Below are positions 8,570 to 17,771 of a stretch of 64,000 nucleotides of DNA, one piece after another. The notes under the pieces were generated by a model. That model was not told the origin of the DNA and searched no databases. It worked only from the letters and a program-made list of their open reading frames with translations. A program made the position numbers and the translations under genes. Source of the stretch: Desulfonema magnum (lineage in GTDB: Bacteria > Desulfobacterota > Desulfobacteria > Desulfobacterales > 4be13); contig NZ_CP061800.1 of the NCBI RefSeq assembly GCF_017377395.1, positions 2,108,001 to 2,172,000 on the forward strand. The letters run 5' to 3'. The stretch's first letter is position 1. Every line of letters begins with the position of its first letter.

Positions 8570-9384
8570 GCTCCAATAAAGATGGCACCATTACTGCTGA
8601 GGTAGATGGCCGCCTTGATGACCTCTTCGGTGATGAGGACGGGCAGGATGAAAAATTTGTGGATAAAAGCACTGAGACAGAGCAGCGCGCTGGTGATCTT
8701 GTTGGGGAAATTGCACAGGGCAGTGATTCGGAAAGCGAAGATATTATTCATGCTGAAGACCCGTTGATCAAGGACCTGAAGTCTGTTATCCTGTCACTTG
8801 AATGGGAAATAAGCGATCAGGTGATGCAGAAGCTGGGAGAAGAAATTGAGAATTTAAAAGAAGCATGTAAGGCAGATAAGATTGTGCTTGCATTCCTTCA
8901 GCTGCTTGACTCTCTCGGCAAATATGTTCAGAAAAAACAGGCAGAAGCTCATCCTGATTCCATCAGCCTGCTGAATTCTGTTTATGAGAACCTGGAAACA
9001 GTGATGGTCTCCCCGGGACTGAGCGAGGCATCTAAGAAAAAGATGCTTGTCACCGAGGTCAACAAATATAAAAAATTAAAAGAACATATCATCTCTGACA
9101 AAGCTGCTTCCAGGAAAACAGAACAAGAAAAAATGAGGAGAAAAAGAGCGGCACATGAGCCTGATGGATCAGATGAAAGCCCTGTCGCCTCAGCAGGTGA
9201 AATCTCCTCCTTTCCGTCCGCAGAACCGGATGCAGTGAATGTCGAAAGCGATGATTCGATTGCCCCGTCAGGCATGACCTCTGATCAGGATATTGCTTAC
9301 CTCCTGAGAGAGATACACAACACAATCAGATCTGAGTTCAGAGCGTTGAGAGAAGAGTTGAGATTATGGAGAGAGAGCCGTTAA
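8566..9384 (+). CDS. Acidic, mostly helical protein of unknown function
   Basis: A 272-residue protein from TTG at 8566. Residues 1-65 are acidic and low-complexity. Residues about 66-175 are predicted-looking amphipathic helices (SVILSLEWEISDQVMQKLGE, LQLLDSLGKYVQKKQ, LLNSVYENLETVMV). A charged, Ser/Pro/Glu-rich linker follows, then a C-terminal helix with regular hydrophobic spacing (IAYLLREIHNTIRSEFRALR) that may be a short coiled coil. No signal peptide or membrane segment. I do not recognise a family. It shares its leader with the roadblock genes and precedes the FHA gene, so it is a candidate effector or scaffold of the GTPase system. Confidence 0.72.
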   Translation: MGSNKDGTITAEVDGRLDDLFGDEDGQDEKFVDKSTETEQRAGDLVGEIAQGSDSESEDIIHAEDPLIKDLKSVILSLEWEISDQVMQKLGEEIENLKEACKADKIVLAFLQLLDSLGKYVQKKQAEAHPDSISLLNSVYENLETVMVSPGLSEASKKKMLVTEVNKYKKLKEHIISDKAASRKTEQEKMRRKRAAHEPDGSDESPVASAGEISSFPSAEPDAVNVESDDSIAPSGMTSDQDIAYLLREIHNTIRSEFRALREELRLWRESR

Positions 9385-9495
9385 ACAGAGCTGGTTTTTG
9401 CCATAATGTGAAAATATTGAACAATGTGTTCCCAAACAGCGGCGTTTGGGAACAAGGGAAAAAAGAGGAAAAATTCTGATACGGAGATTCAACGG

Positions 9496-9972
9496 ATGCT
9501 TGTCTTTTGTGAGGAGTGCGGGGCAAGAAATGAGGTAGATACAGGGAAAACCGGAGGGAAGCCCCCCCGATGCGATCAGTGCGATACACCACTCAAATTT
9601 TCTCTTTCCCATGTTTCACCTGTCCAGAAACCTGATGACTCACCCATTTTACATCTGCTGGAGTTACGATTTCATGATCATATCATTGAAATCAGCCAGG
9701 CGCGCCCCACTGTTACCATGGGACGCCAGCGTCATAATGATTTGGTGGTTCAGGACAACCGTGTTTCCCGGTCCCATGCTCGGTTCGAGTATCGCGGGGG
9801 ACAGTTTGTGCTGATTGACCAGAGTACAAACGGCACCTATGTCTTTGTCAAAGGGAAAAAGGGCATGAACCTCAAACAGGATGAATTGCCAGTGGAGGGC
9901 AGCGGAGTCATCGGGCTCGGACGGAAAGTCACACCTGATTCGCCACAGGCAATTCATTTTACCGTCATTTAA
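9496..9972 (+). CDS. Zinc-ribbon and FHA domain protein
   Basis: 158 residues from ATG 9496, preferred over an in-frame ATG at 9424 because the domain begins here. The N-terminus has a zinc-ribbon pattern with two paired cysteines (CEECG near residue 5, CDQCD near 28). The C-terminal forkhead-associated domain shows GRQRHNDLVV, then NRVSRSHARFEY and DQSTNGTYV, with the conserved Arg, Ser-x-x-His and Asn-Gly. FHA domains bind phosphothreonine peptides, so the operon may take input from a Ser/Thr kinase. No kinase gene is in the window. Confidence 0.88.
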   Translation: MLVFCEECGARNEVDTGKTGGKPPRCDQCDTPLKFSLSHVSPVQKPDDSPILHLLELRFHDHIIEISQARPTVTMGRQRHNDLVVQDNRVSRSHARFEYRGGQFVLIDQSTNGTYVFVKGKKGMNLKQDELPVEGSGVIGLGRKVTPDSPQAIHFTVI

Positions 9973-10031
9973 CTAAATGAGAACTGAATCGGACGCGTGT
10001 CCCCCTTATCCTTAAATTAACTGTTGTTGTG

Positions 10032-10092
10032 AAAATGGACATGAAAACAGGGCTGATTTTTTGACAGTTTTTAGAACCAATGTCCATTTTTT
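10032..10092 (+). terminator. Likely terminator after the GTPase/FHA operon
   Basis: AAAATGGACAT at 10032-10042 pairs with ATGTCCATTTT at 10080-10090, ending in six T. The loop is long (37 bases) and the stem AT-rich, so it is weaker than a classical hairpin. Confidence 0.45.
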
Positions 10093-10159
10093 CAAAAAAT
10101 GTGTCAGTATCTCAGTACGATCAAAAACATATTGATTTTTTCCATTTCTAACTTATTTC

Positions 10160-10867
10160 TCAATCTTTTGACTTATCTTTTATCAGCATTGTCGAAGGAT
10201 CCAGGAACAAAGCAGGATCATCAGAAGAGGAGTGGCGGCCTTTTAATGCTTTCAGATAGATATCCTTCCCCTCGGGGCTGAGTTGAATTGCCACTTCAAA
10301 CAGATCTGCGATATTTAAAAGAGGGGCCGGCATTCCGTCAGGCCCCGGGGCTTCATGACGATGTGTGCGCACGGTGAACCAGATGCGCAGGGAATATCTT
10401 TCTGCCAGGGATTTAAGATCCGTGAGAGACGCTCTTACGGTTTCATCAAACGGAAGCCCGTCAATCAGGATTATCTGAGGCATGAAGATATTCTGTTCTG
10501 TCAGTTCAGCGAGCCTTTCTTCAAGTTTCGGCACACTGAAACTGTCAACATTGAATGTCATGACAAGCCGGTACGGAAGGATGGCTTCCCATATCTGATC
10601 TATCTGCTGAACATGATACTGAGTTGCGATGTTCCGAAAAACTTCTTCATACCACAGACACACTTTTTTTACCGGGTCCTCAAGGCTGATATGGAGGACA
10701 TTTTTGCTTTGCAGCAGGCTGTCCAGAGCCAATTGTACAAGAATTGCTGTTTTACCTAAACCGGCACGTGCAAGAACCGCACCGAATCCTCCTGCGGGGA
10801 GGATATCTTCGGTTTCATGCCCCATGAGCCTCATGGGATTTCGGAAGATAAGGTCCTGTTTCAGCAT
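10160..10867 (-). CDS. RecA/KaiC/DnaB-fold P-loop ATPase
   Basis: 235 residues from ATG 10867, which has AAAGGAG at the right distance; the longer reading to 10972 lacks one. Near the N-terminus is a Walker A block ARAGLGKTA followed by VQLALDSLLQSKNVLHISLED, as in RecA/KaiC-type ATPases. Walker B is IILIDGLPF. A later strand IWFTVRTH is also typical. The protein is a single-domain version lacking a recognisable DNA-binding or helicase extension. Substrate unknown. It follows fusA on the same strand after about 140 bp. Confidence 0.7.
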   Translation of the reverse strand: MLKQDLIFRNPMRLMGHETEDILPAGGFGAVLARAGLGKTAILVQLALDSLLQSKNVLHISLEDPVKKVCLWYEEVFRNIATQYHVQQIDQIWEAILPYRLVMTFNVDSFSVPKLEERLAELTEQNIFMPQIILIDGLPFDETVRASLTDLKSLAERYSLRIWFTVRTHRHEAPGPDGMPAPLLNIADLFEVAIQLSPEGKDIYLKALKGRHSSSDDPALFLDPSTMLIKDKSKD

Positions 10868-11007
10868 GTTAAAACTCCTTTCTTTAAGATAAATGATCTG
10901 ATTGCTGGTTGCTTGCTGACGTTTGCCGGATACGGGTTCATAATTATTCTCAAGTCTTCTGATTATGCCCAATATTTTCCTCCAACTCGCGTTTAACTCG
11001 TCAACTT

Positions 11008-13092
11008 TTATGCAACATTCTTTTTTTCTTCTGCGGCTTTTTTGATCAGTTCCTCTGCAATTGCTTTGGGAACCTGTTTGTATGTGGCAAACTCCATGGT
11101 AAACTGAGCCTTGCCCTGAGTTAATGATCTTAACACTGTGGAATAACCGAACATTTCCGCAAGAGGAACCTGGGCTTCAATCACAGACATAGGGCCTTCG
11201 TCCTGAGAGCCTACAATCATTCCCCGTCGCTGATTCAGAGAGCCCATGGCACCGCCTTGGAATTCTGTGGGGGTTTCAACCACGACTTTCATGATGGGTT
11301 CATGGATGACAGGTCTGGCTTTCCCGTATCCTTCTAAAAACGCCCCCCGGGCCGCGGCCTGAAACGCCATCTCAGAAGAGTCAACCGCATGGGATGCCCC
11401 GTCATTGATCACAATTTTGATGCCGGTGACAGGGAATTCCATTTTCGGGCCTTTTGCCAGGCAGTTTCTGAAACCCTTTTCACAGGCAGGGATAAACTGA
11501 GTGGGAATGGCACCGCCGGTAATCTTGCTTTCAAATACAAACTCCTCTTCGCTAATGGGTTCGATGTAACCGGCCACCCGGCCATACTGTCCTGAACCGC
11601 CGGTCTGTTTTTTATGGGTGTAATTGAATTCCGCAGTTCGGGTGATGGTTTCTCTGTAAGCCACCCGGGGAGCGCCGGTCGTCACCTCAGCATCGTATTC
11701 GCGGCGCATCCGCTCAATATAGACTTCAAGGTGGAGTTCCCCCATTCCTGAAATAATGGTATCCCCTGTCTCTTCACTGACAAAAGTCTTAAATGTCGGG
11801 TCTTCTTTGGAAAACCGGTTCAGGGCCTTGGACATGTTGATTTCAGCTTTATGGTCTTTGGGCGTAATGGCAAGGGAAATCACCGGTTCCGGCACATACA
11901 TGGATGTCATGGTGAGATTGATTCCCGGAGAGACAAAAGTATCCCCGGAAGCGCAGTCAATGCCGAAAAGCGCGCCGATATATCCCGCGGCTATGTTGTC
12001 AATATCTTCCATCTGATTGGCATGCATACGGACCACTCTGCCAATTTTGACTTTTTTTCCTGTGCGGACATTGATCACCGTATCCCCTTTGGCAAGATTT
12101 CCCTGATATGCCCGTATATAAGTGAGCTGTCCATATTGCCCATCTTCCAGTTTGAAGGCAAGGGCAACCATCGGGTTTCCCGTATCCCCGGAAAGGATAA
12201 CTTCAGATTCATCGTTATCAAGGTCCAGTGCGCGGTTCTCCACGTCCGCGGGACATGGCAGCAACGTGGTAACCGCATCAAGAAGCGGCTGAATCCCTTT
12301 GTTTTTATAGGCGGACCCCATAAAAACCGGTGTCATTTCACGGGTCAGCGTGCCTTTGCGTATGGCAGAAAGCAGCAGGTCTTCGGTGACCGCATCTTCA
12401 AGCGCGGCTTCCATAAGTTCGTCTGAGAACATGGAGGCAGCGTCAATCAGCTCTTCCCGTTTTTCCGTGGCTTCTGAGAGGAGATTTTCCGGTATGTCCT
12501 CAAACCGTATGTTTTCCCCGTTATCCCCGTCAAAATAAACAGCCTTCATGGTGATAAGGTCAACAACGCCTTTTAAATCAGCTTCGAGGCCGATGGGGAT
12601 TTGCATGGCTACGGCATTGTGCCCCAGTTTTTCTCTGAGCTGGCTGATCACCCGGAAGGGGTTTGCACCGCTTCTGTCACATTTGTTGACAAAGGCCATG
12701 CAGGGGACTTTGTATCGCTTCATCTGCTGATCAACTGTAATGGACTGGGACTGAACACCGCCCACGGAGCAGAGGACAAGTACCGCGCCGTCAAGTACTC
12801 TTAAAGACCGCTCCACTTCTATTGTGAAGTCAACATGCCCCGGGGTGTCAATGATGTTGATCTCATGTCCCTGCCATTCGCAGAAAGTGGCGGCCGACGC
12901 AATGGTAATGCCGCGCTCTTTTTCAAGCTCCATGGAATCCATGGTCGCGCCCACCCCGTCTTTTCCCTTCACGTCGTGAATAGCATGGATGCGCTTGGTG
13001 TAATAAAGAATTCTTTCGGTCAGCGTGGTTTTGCCCGAATCAATATGCGCGCTGATGCCGATATTGCGGACTTTTCCAATGTCGTTTTTCAT
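11008..13092 (-). CDS. fusA: Elongation factor G
   Basis: A full-length 694-residue translational GTPase that moves tRNA and mRNA through the ribosome. G motifs: [25 protein letters not shown]. Domains II-V are present ([35 protein letters not shown]). The G1 motif has Ser (AHIDSGKTT) where common bacterial EF-G has Ala, a feature seen in the mitochondrial-like EF-G branch known from some deltaproteobacteria. A second EF-G may therefore exist elsewhere in this genome; that is inference. Confidence 0.95.
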   Translation of the reverse strand: MKNDIGKVRNIGISAHIDSGKTTLTERILYYTKRIHAIHDVKGKDGVGATMDSMELEKERGITIASAATFCEWQGHEINIIDTPGHVDFTIEVERSLRVLDGAVLVLCSVGGVQSQSITVDQQMKRYKVPCMAFVNKCDRSGANPFRVISQLREKLGHNAVAMQIPIGLEADLKGVVDLITMKAVYFDGDNGENIRFEDIPENLLSEATEKREELIDAASMFSDELMEAALEDAVTEDLLLSAIRKGTLTREMTPVFMGSAYKNKGIQPLLDAVTTLLPCPADVENRALDLDNDESEVILSGDTGNPMVALAFKLEDGQYGQLTYIRAYQGNLAKGDTVINVRTGKKVKIGRVVRMHANQMEDIDNIAAGYIGALFGIDCASGDTFVSPGINLTMTSMYVPEPVISLAITPKDHKAEINMSKALNRFSKEDPTFKTFVSEETGDTIISGMGELHLEVYIERMRREYDAEVTTGAPRVAYRETITRTAEFNYTHKKQTGGSGQYGRVAGYIEPISEEEFVFESKITGGAIPTQFIPACEKGFRNCLAKGPKMEFPVTGIKIVINDGASHAVDSSEMAFQAAARGAFLEGYGKARPVIHEPIMKVVVETPTEFQGGAMGSLNQRRGMIVGSQDEGPMSVIEAQVPLAEMFGYSTVLRSLTQGKAQFTMEFATYKQVPKAIAEELIKKAAEEKKNVA

Positions 13093-13189
13093 AATATATT
13101 TTCCTTTATTATATAGGAAGTTATAAAGTTGAAGATTAAGAACCGAGATTGCAATTTCCTAATCCCTAACTTTTAATTCTTTTGAAATA

Positions 13190-13400
13190 TCAGTTTCTGT
13201 TTCATATAAACGGCCATGATCTGCCGGTCACAACGAACGATGAAAGTTTTGCAGTTTTTCCTAACACTTAACACCTAACACCTAACACCTGACACTTAAC
13301 ACTTTCATATAAACGGGCATGACCTGCCGGTCACAACGAATGATGAAAGTCTTGAAAATTTCCTAACACTTAACACCTAACACCTGACACTTTCATATAA
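13190..13400. repeat. Dispersed palindromic repeats with heptamer arrays
   Basis: Two reverse-orientation copies (about 13202-13246 and 13307-13351) of the palindrome arrayed at 36.7-37.6 kb, with core TGACCTGCCGGTCA and flanking CATATAAACG. They are separated by heptamer runs built on CTAACAC (about 13258-13306 and 13360-13392). The long gap 13093-15026 holds no gene, only this repeat, hairpins, promoter sites and mobile elements listed separately. Confidence 0.65.
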
Positions 13401-13720
13401 AAATAAAAAAAATCCCTCATTTGGAAAATGCCAGTACCAAATGGGGATCTTTTGACAACAGGTCATATTTATTGAAATCCGACCTATGTATTGGGGAAAA
13501 ATAGTTTTGTCAAGAACTTTTTTCATCAGAATCACATTTTTTTTCAGACAGCCCGGATTTCGAATAGCTGAAAAAAATTTGTATCACTCGATCATCAGGT
13601 TTTTCTCTGTCATCCAGGTTTTTTTTGTTATTCGAACCGGTTCAGAAAAATTGATTATCAAGTAAGTAACTGAGCAAAAATTTTTTTAGTTTATTATCTT
13701 CGGCAAATCGCCTGAAAAAT

Positions 13721-13756
13721 GTCCTGCAAAACAGGACTATTCCTGTTTTGCAGGAC
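13721..13756. repeat. Perfect 16-bp-arm hairpin
   Basis: GTCCTGCAAAACAGGA, loop CTAT, then its exact reverse complement. No T-tract follows on either side, so it is not a standard terminator. It lies upstream of the first sigma-54 site of the pilus locus and could be a regulator site or cruciform. Confidence 0.7.
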
Positions 13757-13886
13757 AAAAATCTCATCCCATAAGATTTCTCCCTCACCCAGCAAAATAA
13801 ATCCCAGGCCCTCAGATACGTTTTAAGCAAGCTTTATACTTTAAAATTTAAGGTCATAAAAAACATTATTAAAATTTAAATGCCAG

Positions 13887-13904
13887 TTGGAACGATTCTT
13901 GCTT
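13887..13904 (+). promoter_or_regulatory. Sigma-54 promoter site, upstream copy
   Basis: TTGGAACGATTCTTGCTT has GG and GC spaced by ten bases and TTGC at -12, a near-consensus sigma-54 site. The same 18 bases recur at 14458-14475, and both are followed by related sequence containing CAGCAGATC. The DNA between the two copies is made of inserted repeats. Confidence 0.6.
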
Positions 13905-13956
13905 ATGCTTTAACCAACAAAAGAAACAGAAGCATTCAGCAGATCAAAAAAGTTCA

Positions 13957-14105
13957 TAAGTACCTGAGCAAAAGTTTTTTATACAGCTTTTTTTCTGTGA
14001 GCGGCGAAGAAACCCGGGGTTTTCCTCTGTCGGAGAGGCATCATGCCGGAAAAAAGCCGGTTTTCCTCCCCGGACAGATATTAAAAACTTATGGTTAGGT
14101 ACTTA
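13957..14105. repeat. Dispersed repeat family D, copy 1
   Basis: About 149 bp bounded by TAAGTACCT and its inverse AGGTACTTA. Internally it has an inverted repeat around GAAACCCGG and AAAGCCGG that resembles an intrinsic terminator. Other copies: 34090-34239, 56425-56530 (half) and 62052-62490 (composite). Confidence 0.65.
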
Positions 14106-14134
14106 GTTCCGCGTTCAGGCGGTGTGACACAGTC

Positions 14135-14428
14135 CGGAAAATATTTTTTGGCGGATATTTTTTTGCAAAAAACCGCTTCGCTCTATTTTTGCACTCCGGA
14201 AAATATTTTTTTGCAAAAAACCGCTTCGCTCTGTTTTTGCACTCCGGAAAATATTTTTTGGCGGATATTTTTTTGCAAAAAACCGCTTCGCTCTATTTTT
14301 GAACTCCGGAAAATATTTTTTGGCGGATATTTTTTTGCAAAAAACCGCTTCGCTCTATTTTTGCACTCCGGAAAATATTTTTTGCACTCCGGAAAATATT
14401 TTTTGCACTCCGGAAAATATTTTCCATA
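14135..14428. repeat. Tandem repeat region built on CTCCGGAAAATATTTTTT
   Basis: Several direct copies of a unit with CTCCGGAAAATATTTTTT, a GGCGGATATTTTTTTGC segment and AAAACCGCTTCGCTCT, in long and short versions. The last three units are shortened to about 21 bp. It creates a spurious open frame and lies between the two sigma-54 sites. Confidence 0.7.
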
Positions 14429-14457
14429 TGCTGATATTATTAAAATCTGAGTGTCAG

Positions 14458-14475
14458 TTGGAACGATTCTTGCTT
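14458..14475 (+). promoter_or_regulatory. Sigma-54 promoter site for the Flp pilus locus
   Basis: TTGGAACGATTCTTGCTT, identical to 13887-13904. This is the copy nearest the pilin gene, about 550 bp upstream of its start. Some 325 bp of that leader is two miniature elements with their target duplications, so the ancestral leader would have been about 225 bp. Confidence 0.6.
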
Positions 14476-14610
14476 GTACTCTGACCGGAAAAACTCAGAT
14501 GATAATTTTGGGCATAAAAACCAGAATCAGCAGATCCGAAAATTTCAGGGCCGTGAGCGGGCAAAAAAGGATAGCGTAGAAACCCGGGATTTTCCCGCGG
14601 GGAAAGGTGC

Positions 14611-14769
14611 CATATGCATCAGGCTAAGATCATAACTCATTGTTTTTATTAACTCGTGATCTGCCGGACGGGGTTTGCAACCCCGTCCGAAATATTTTCC
14701 GACCCCCGAAAACAAACGTTTCGGACGGGGTTGCAAACCCCGTCCGGCAGTCTTAGCCTGATGCATATG
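14611..14769. mobile_element. Miniature element family A, copy A1 (159 bp)
   Basis: Terminal inverted repeats CATATGCATCAGGCTAAGA and the exact inverse. An inner GC-rich inverted repeat carries GGACGGGGTTTGCAACCCC. It is flanked by a perfect 11-bp duplication GGGAAAGGTGC at 14600-14610 and 14770-14780. It carries no gene and lies in the pilin leader. Confidence 0.88.
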
Positions 14770-14796
14770 GGGAAAGGTGCCCCGTCCGGGAAACCC

Positions 14797-14939
14797 CAAT
14801 ACTGTTGACTTAAAAAGTTCCGGGCGGATCCGGAGTGCAAAAATTTTATTTTTGCAATTGCGAAAAAGCATTTTTCGCACTCCGGAAAGAAAACCGGAAA
14901 ACCTGTTCAGCCTTAAGTCAACAGTATTGCCGGGAACCC
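14797..14939. mobile_element. Miniature element family B, copy B1 (143 bp)
   Basis: Terminal repeats CAATACTGTTGACTTAA and its inverse. The inside is an inverted repeat of CCGGAGTGCAAAAA and TTTTTCGCACTCCGG. Flanks CCGGGAAACCC and CCGGGAACCCC match at ten of 11 positions, which fits an 11-bp target duplication. The second copy is at 24902-25196. Confidence 0.8.
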
Positions 14940-15026
14940 CCGGGTTTCTCTGTCGTCCTGCATGCGGACCGGAACCTTTCCGATCTGCTGAGAATATTCT
15001 TCCACTCCGTCAGATAGGAAATTAAA

Positions 15027-15230
15027 ATGAAAAAAATTATAAAAAAGCTTTGGCAGGATGAATCAGGCGTCACCGCCGTGGAATACGGCTTAATTGCCGG
15101 GGTGATGTCGGCATTGCTCGTAACTGTCTTAGGGCTGTTCGGAGATAATCTGAAAGAGCTGTTTGAGGCAATCGCAGATAAAATCAGTGAAACGACTGCA
15201 CAGGTTTCAGGGAGCGCCCCTCAGGAATAG
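15027..15230 (+). CDS. flp: Flp-type (class IVb) pilin
   Basis: A 67-residue prepilin. A short positively charged leader MKKIIKKLWQDESG ends in Gly, followed by VTAVEYGLIAGVMSALLVTV, the Flp signature with Glu at +5 of the mature protein and a hydrophobic helix. It is the structural subunit of Tad/Flp adhesion pili, cleaved by the prepilin peptidase encoded six bases downstream. Start ATG 15027. The sigma-54 site upstream suggests activator-dependent expression. Confidence 0.92.
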   Translation: MKKIIKKLWQDESGVTAVEYGLIAGVMSALLVTVLGLFGDNLKELFEAIADKISETTAQVSGSAPQE

Positions 15231-15236
15231 TAACAA

Positions 15237-15743
15237 ATGGAATTTTTTCCTGCTTCTGCCTGTTTTGTCATACTCGCAATCGCGCTTTATACCGATATTA
15301 AACAGCGGAAGATACCGAATCTTCTCACACTGACAGCAGCGGTGAGCGGGATATTATTTCATTTCATCAATGGATCAGGCCAGGGGATTTCTTATGGTGC
15401 GGAAGGCTTGCTCCTGGGAACAGCCCTGCTTTTTATTCCTTTTTTAATGGGAGGAATGGGAGGCGGTGATGTAAAGCTTCTCGCAGCTTTGGGAAGCTGG
15501 CTGGGGCCTTCCGGGGTGCTGGATGTATTTTTTTATGGTGCTTTCACCGGAGCTGTTATCGCGCTTTTTATGATCATCAGAGCAGGCGGGCTGTCCCGCT
15601 TAAAAATAATTTGCATTGATATCCTGAACCTTATGTTCATTTCTCAGAAGCGCAGGCCGCCTTCCGAATCCGAAGGGTTTCCCTATACCACTGCCCTGGC
15701 AGCAGGTTTCCTGTTCTCTTTCATCAGAGGAAATTTTTTCTGA
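15237..15743 (+). CDS. cpaA: Prepilin peptidase, type A24 (CpaA/TadV)
   Basis: A 168-residue inner-membrane aspartic protease with about five hydrophobic segments. The two catalytic aspartates are in YTDIKQRKIPN (about residue 20) and the GGGDVK motif (about residue 80). It lacks the N-terminal methyltransferase domain of PilD, as expected for TadV/CpaA enzymes that process Flp prepilin and pseudopilins. It overlaps the TadE-like gene by one base. Confidence 0.92.
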   Translation: MEFFPASACFVILAIALYTDIKQRKIPNLLTLTAAVSGILFHFINGSGQGISYGAEGLLLGTALLFIPFLMGGMGGGDVKLLAALGSWLGPSGVLDVFFYGAFTGAVIALFMIIRAGGLSRLKIICIDILNLMFISQKRRPPSESEGFPYTTALAAGFLFSFIRGNFF

Positions 15744-16168
15744 TGGCTTTTCATCTTAAACCCGAGGATGAACAAGGGACATCTGCGCTTGAATTTGCGC
15801 TTGTCGCGCCCGTTCTTTTGCTGATCTTATTCGGCATTATTGAGTACGGATGGTATGTTACGCATTGGATTGTTCTCAACAATGCAGTTTCCGCGGGCGT
15901 CAGAGCCGGGATAAAAGCCAATGAATGGGAAGATGAGGACCCGGAGACCCTTGCCTTGTCTGCTGTTAAAGAGGCATGCTGGATAGTGCAGCTGAATGAC
16001 CGAGATATTGATATTGAGATCATACCTTATGAAAAAGACAGCCCCAGGCGTCTGAAAGTCACAGTGGCTTCGCTTAAATACAAACCTGTCACCGGTTATC
16101 TCTCTGTGGTTTCCAATGCCATTATCCCTCAGCATTTGGCAGCAAAGGCGGTCATGGCGTTTCCTTAA
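15743..16168 (+). CDS. tadE: TadE-like pseudopilin
   Basis: 141 residues. The N-terminus carries the TadE signature QGTSALEFALVAPVLLLIL, a pilin-like hydrophobic helix with the conserved Glu, followed by an extracytoplasmic domain with AVSAGVRAG. Pseudopilins of this kind are processed by the A24 peptidase and are needed for Flp pilus assembly. ATG 15743 overlaps the preceding stop. After it the operon has a 309-bp gap. Confidence 0.9.
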   Translation: MAFHLKPEDEQGTSALEFALVAPVLLLILFGIIEYGWYVTHWIVLNNAVSAGVRAGIKANEWEDEDPETLALSAVKEACWIVQLNDRDIDIEIIPYEKDSPRRLKVTVASLKYKPVTGYLSVVSNAIIPQHLAAKAVMAFP

Positions 16169-16477
16169 ATGTTCTCCTTTTATCTTTTCTGTGACCAGAG
16201 GAATGTCGGATAAGAAAAGAATAAAAAATCAAATTGTTATCTGACATCCCTGTTGTTTTGTTCCTGACAGATTTATTTGCATGAGAACAGCATTGATTTT
16301 AACGAATTTTGTGGTTTTATTTTATTTCAGTCAACAAAAGATTTCCTCTCGATACAGGGATTTGGTTTGAAAAGGATTTCCGTCAGAAGCGCTGGTTTCG
16401 GAGATAAAAGCTGTACGGCTGACAATCCTTAGCAAACTCAGTCCCTTTATATTTTTCATGCGGGTATAAAGGATTTT
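16169..16477. other. Gene-free gap within the Tad locus
   Basis: 309 bp between the TadE-like gene and the first CpaB gene. I see no open frame, strong promoter or terminator here. Confidence 0.5.
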
Positions 16478-17741
16478 ATGCGTAAATTTCGAGGAGTTAT
16501 AGCACTGTTATTATCAGTATGTCTGGGGCTTTTGGCAGCTTATTCCATATCCGTATATCTGAATCCCGAACACAAGGAAGAGATTAAACAAGAAAAAAAA
16601 TCGCCTGAAAAAAAGCCTCCGCCTCCGCCGTCGTCATCCCTTTCCGCTGAAATTCCTGAGGGAATGAGAGTGGTATCCATAAAGGTAAACGAAGTCTCAG
16701 GCGTATCAGACAAACTTGAAAAAGGAGACAGGGTGGATGTCATTGCGGTAAGCAATCTGACTGATGGAGGGAGCGGAACATATGCATCAGGCTAAGATTA
16801 CAACCTACTGTTTTAATTAACTCTGATTTTGCCGGACGGGGTTTGCAACCCCGTCCGGAATATTTTCCGGATCGCCGCCCGCAAACGTTTCGGACGGGGT
16901 TGCAAACCCCGTCCGGCAGCCGTCCCTCATTCTTAGCCTGATGCATATGGGGAGCGGAAGGGTATCCAGAGTTATCCTGCAAAACATAGAACTTTTGGAT
17001 ATGAGCCTCATTGGAAAAGGGGGAAAAGGGGGTGGGAAGACAAAAGCCAAGAAATGGACGGTCTCTCTGCTGATAAGCCCGCAAGAGGCTCCTATGCTGT
17101 CTGTGTATGCTCAGACATCAGAACTCATGCTTTCTGCCAGAAATCCCGATGATAACGAACAGATTCAGGTGGAACCCATTGTTTTCAGTGCGGATACGGG
17201 TGAGGCGGGACTGAGGAAGCTCCCGGGAGATATCACCCGGAAGATTCCGCTGAATATGCGTGCGGTGTCTCTTCCTGTAGGGGCCGGAGCCGGAATATGC
17301 AAACTTTTTCGTCCCGGGGACAGGGTGGATGTTCTCGTCAAGTGCAACAAGGCGCTGTTGGCCATGGAGAGCCTTGATATGGGGGCAGAAGGAAAATCCC
17401 AAGGCCCCATGGTTCGGGAAACCACCAAAATAATTCTCCAGGATGTGGAAATCCTGGCCACGGAAAATACAGTCATGCCGGGACCGGATGTGGACAGACC
17501 CGTAAAAATGGTAACACTTCTTCTGACACCTGAAGATGCTGAAAAAGTGGTTCTTCTGAATGTAGCCAATGGTCGGATGGCCATAGCAAGTGTCACGCTG
17601 ATTGCCAGAAACAGGGATGACAGAAGCAGATTTAAAACCGAGGGTCAGTTGTTAAGTGAAATTCTCAGCGGAAGAAAAGAATATCATAAGGTTCGTATTT
17701 TCAGAGGACGAAAAAGTTACCTGAGAAAATTTGCCAAATAA
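16478..17741 (+). pseudogene. cpaB: CpaB/RcpC pilus assembly protein, interrupted by a miniature element
   Basis: The first part (16478-16778) encodes a signal/anchor segment GVIALLLSVCLGLLAAYS, a Lys/Pro-rich linker and the SAF-like start IPEGMRVVSIKV. The reading then enters element A2 and stops at 16795. The second part (from about 16950) continues GSGRVSRVILQNIELL and the CpaB domain with IPLNMRAVSLPVGA and GDRVDVLV. Removing the 171-bp element and one 10-bp duplication restores one frame of 360 codons (GGSG then RVSRV). CpaB/RcpC works with the outer-membrane secretin of Flp pili. The gene was recently functional and is now split. Confidence 0.9.
16779..16949. mobile_element. Miniature element family A, copy A2 (171 bp), inside cpaB
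   Basis: Terminal repeats CATATGCATCAGGCTAAGA and inverse, with an inner GC-rich inverted repeat. The perfect 10-bp duplication GGGAGCGGAA lies at 16769-16778 and 16950-16959. The sequence is close to the reverse complement of copy A3 (51106-51276, same length), which implies recent movement. Confidence 0.92.
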
Positions 17742-17771
17742 TTAAATGTCCATGTCCAGGTTTCAAAATTT

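Noticed and set aside
14091..14450. 119-codon frame rich in Phe, Lys and Ser
   Set aside because: Made entirely of the CTCCGGAAAATATTTTTT tandem repeat.
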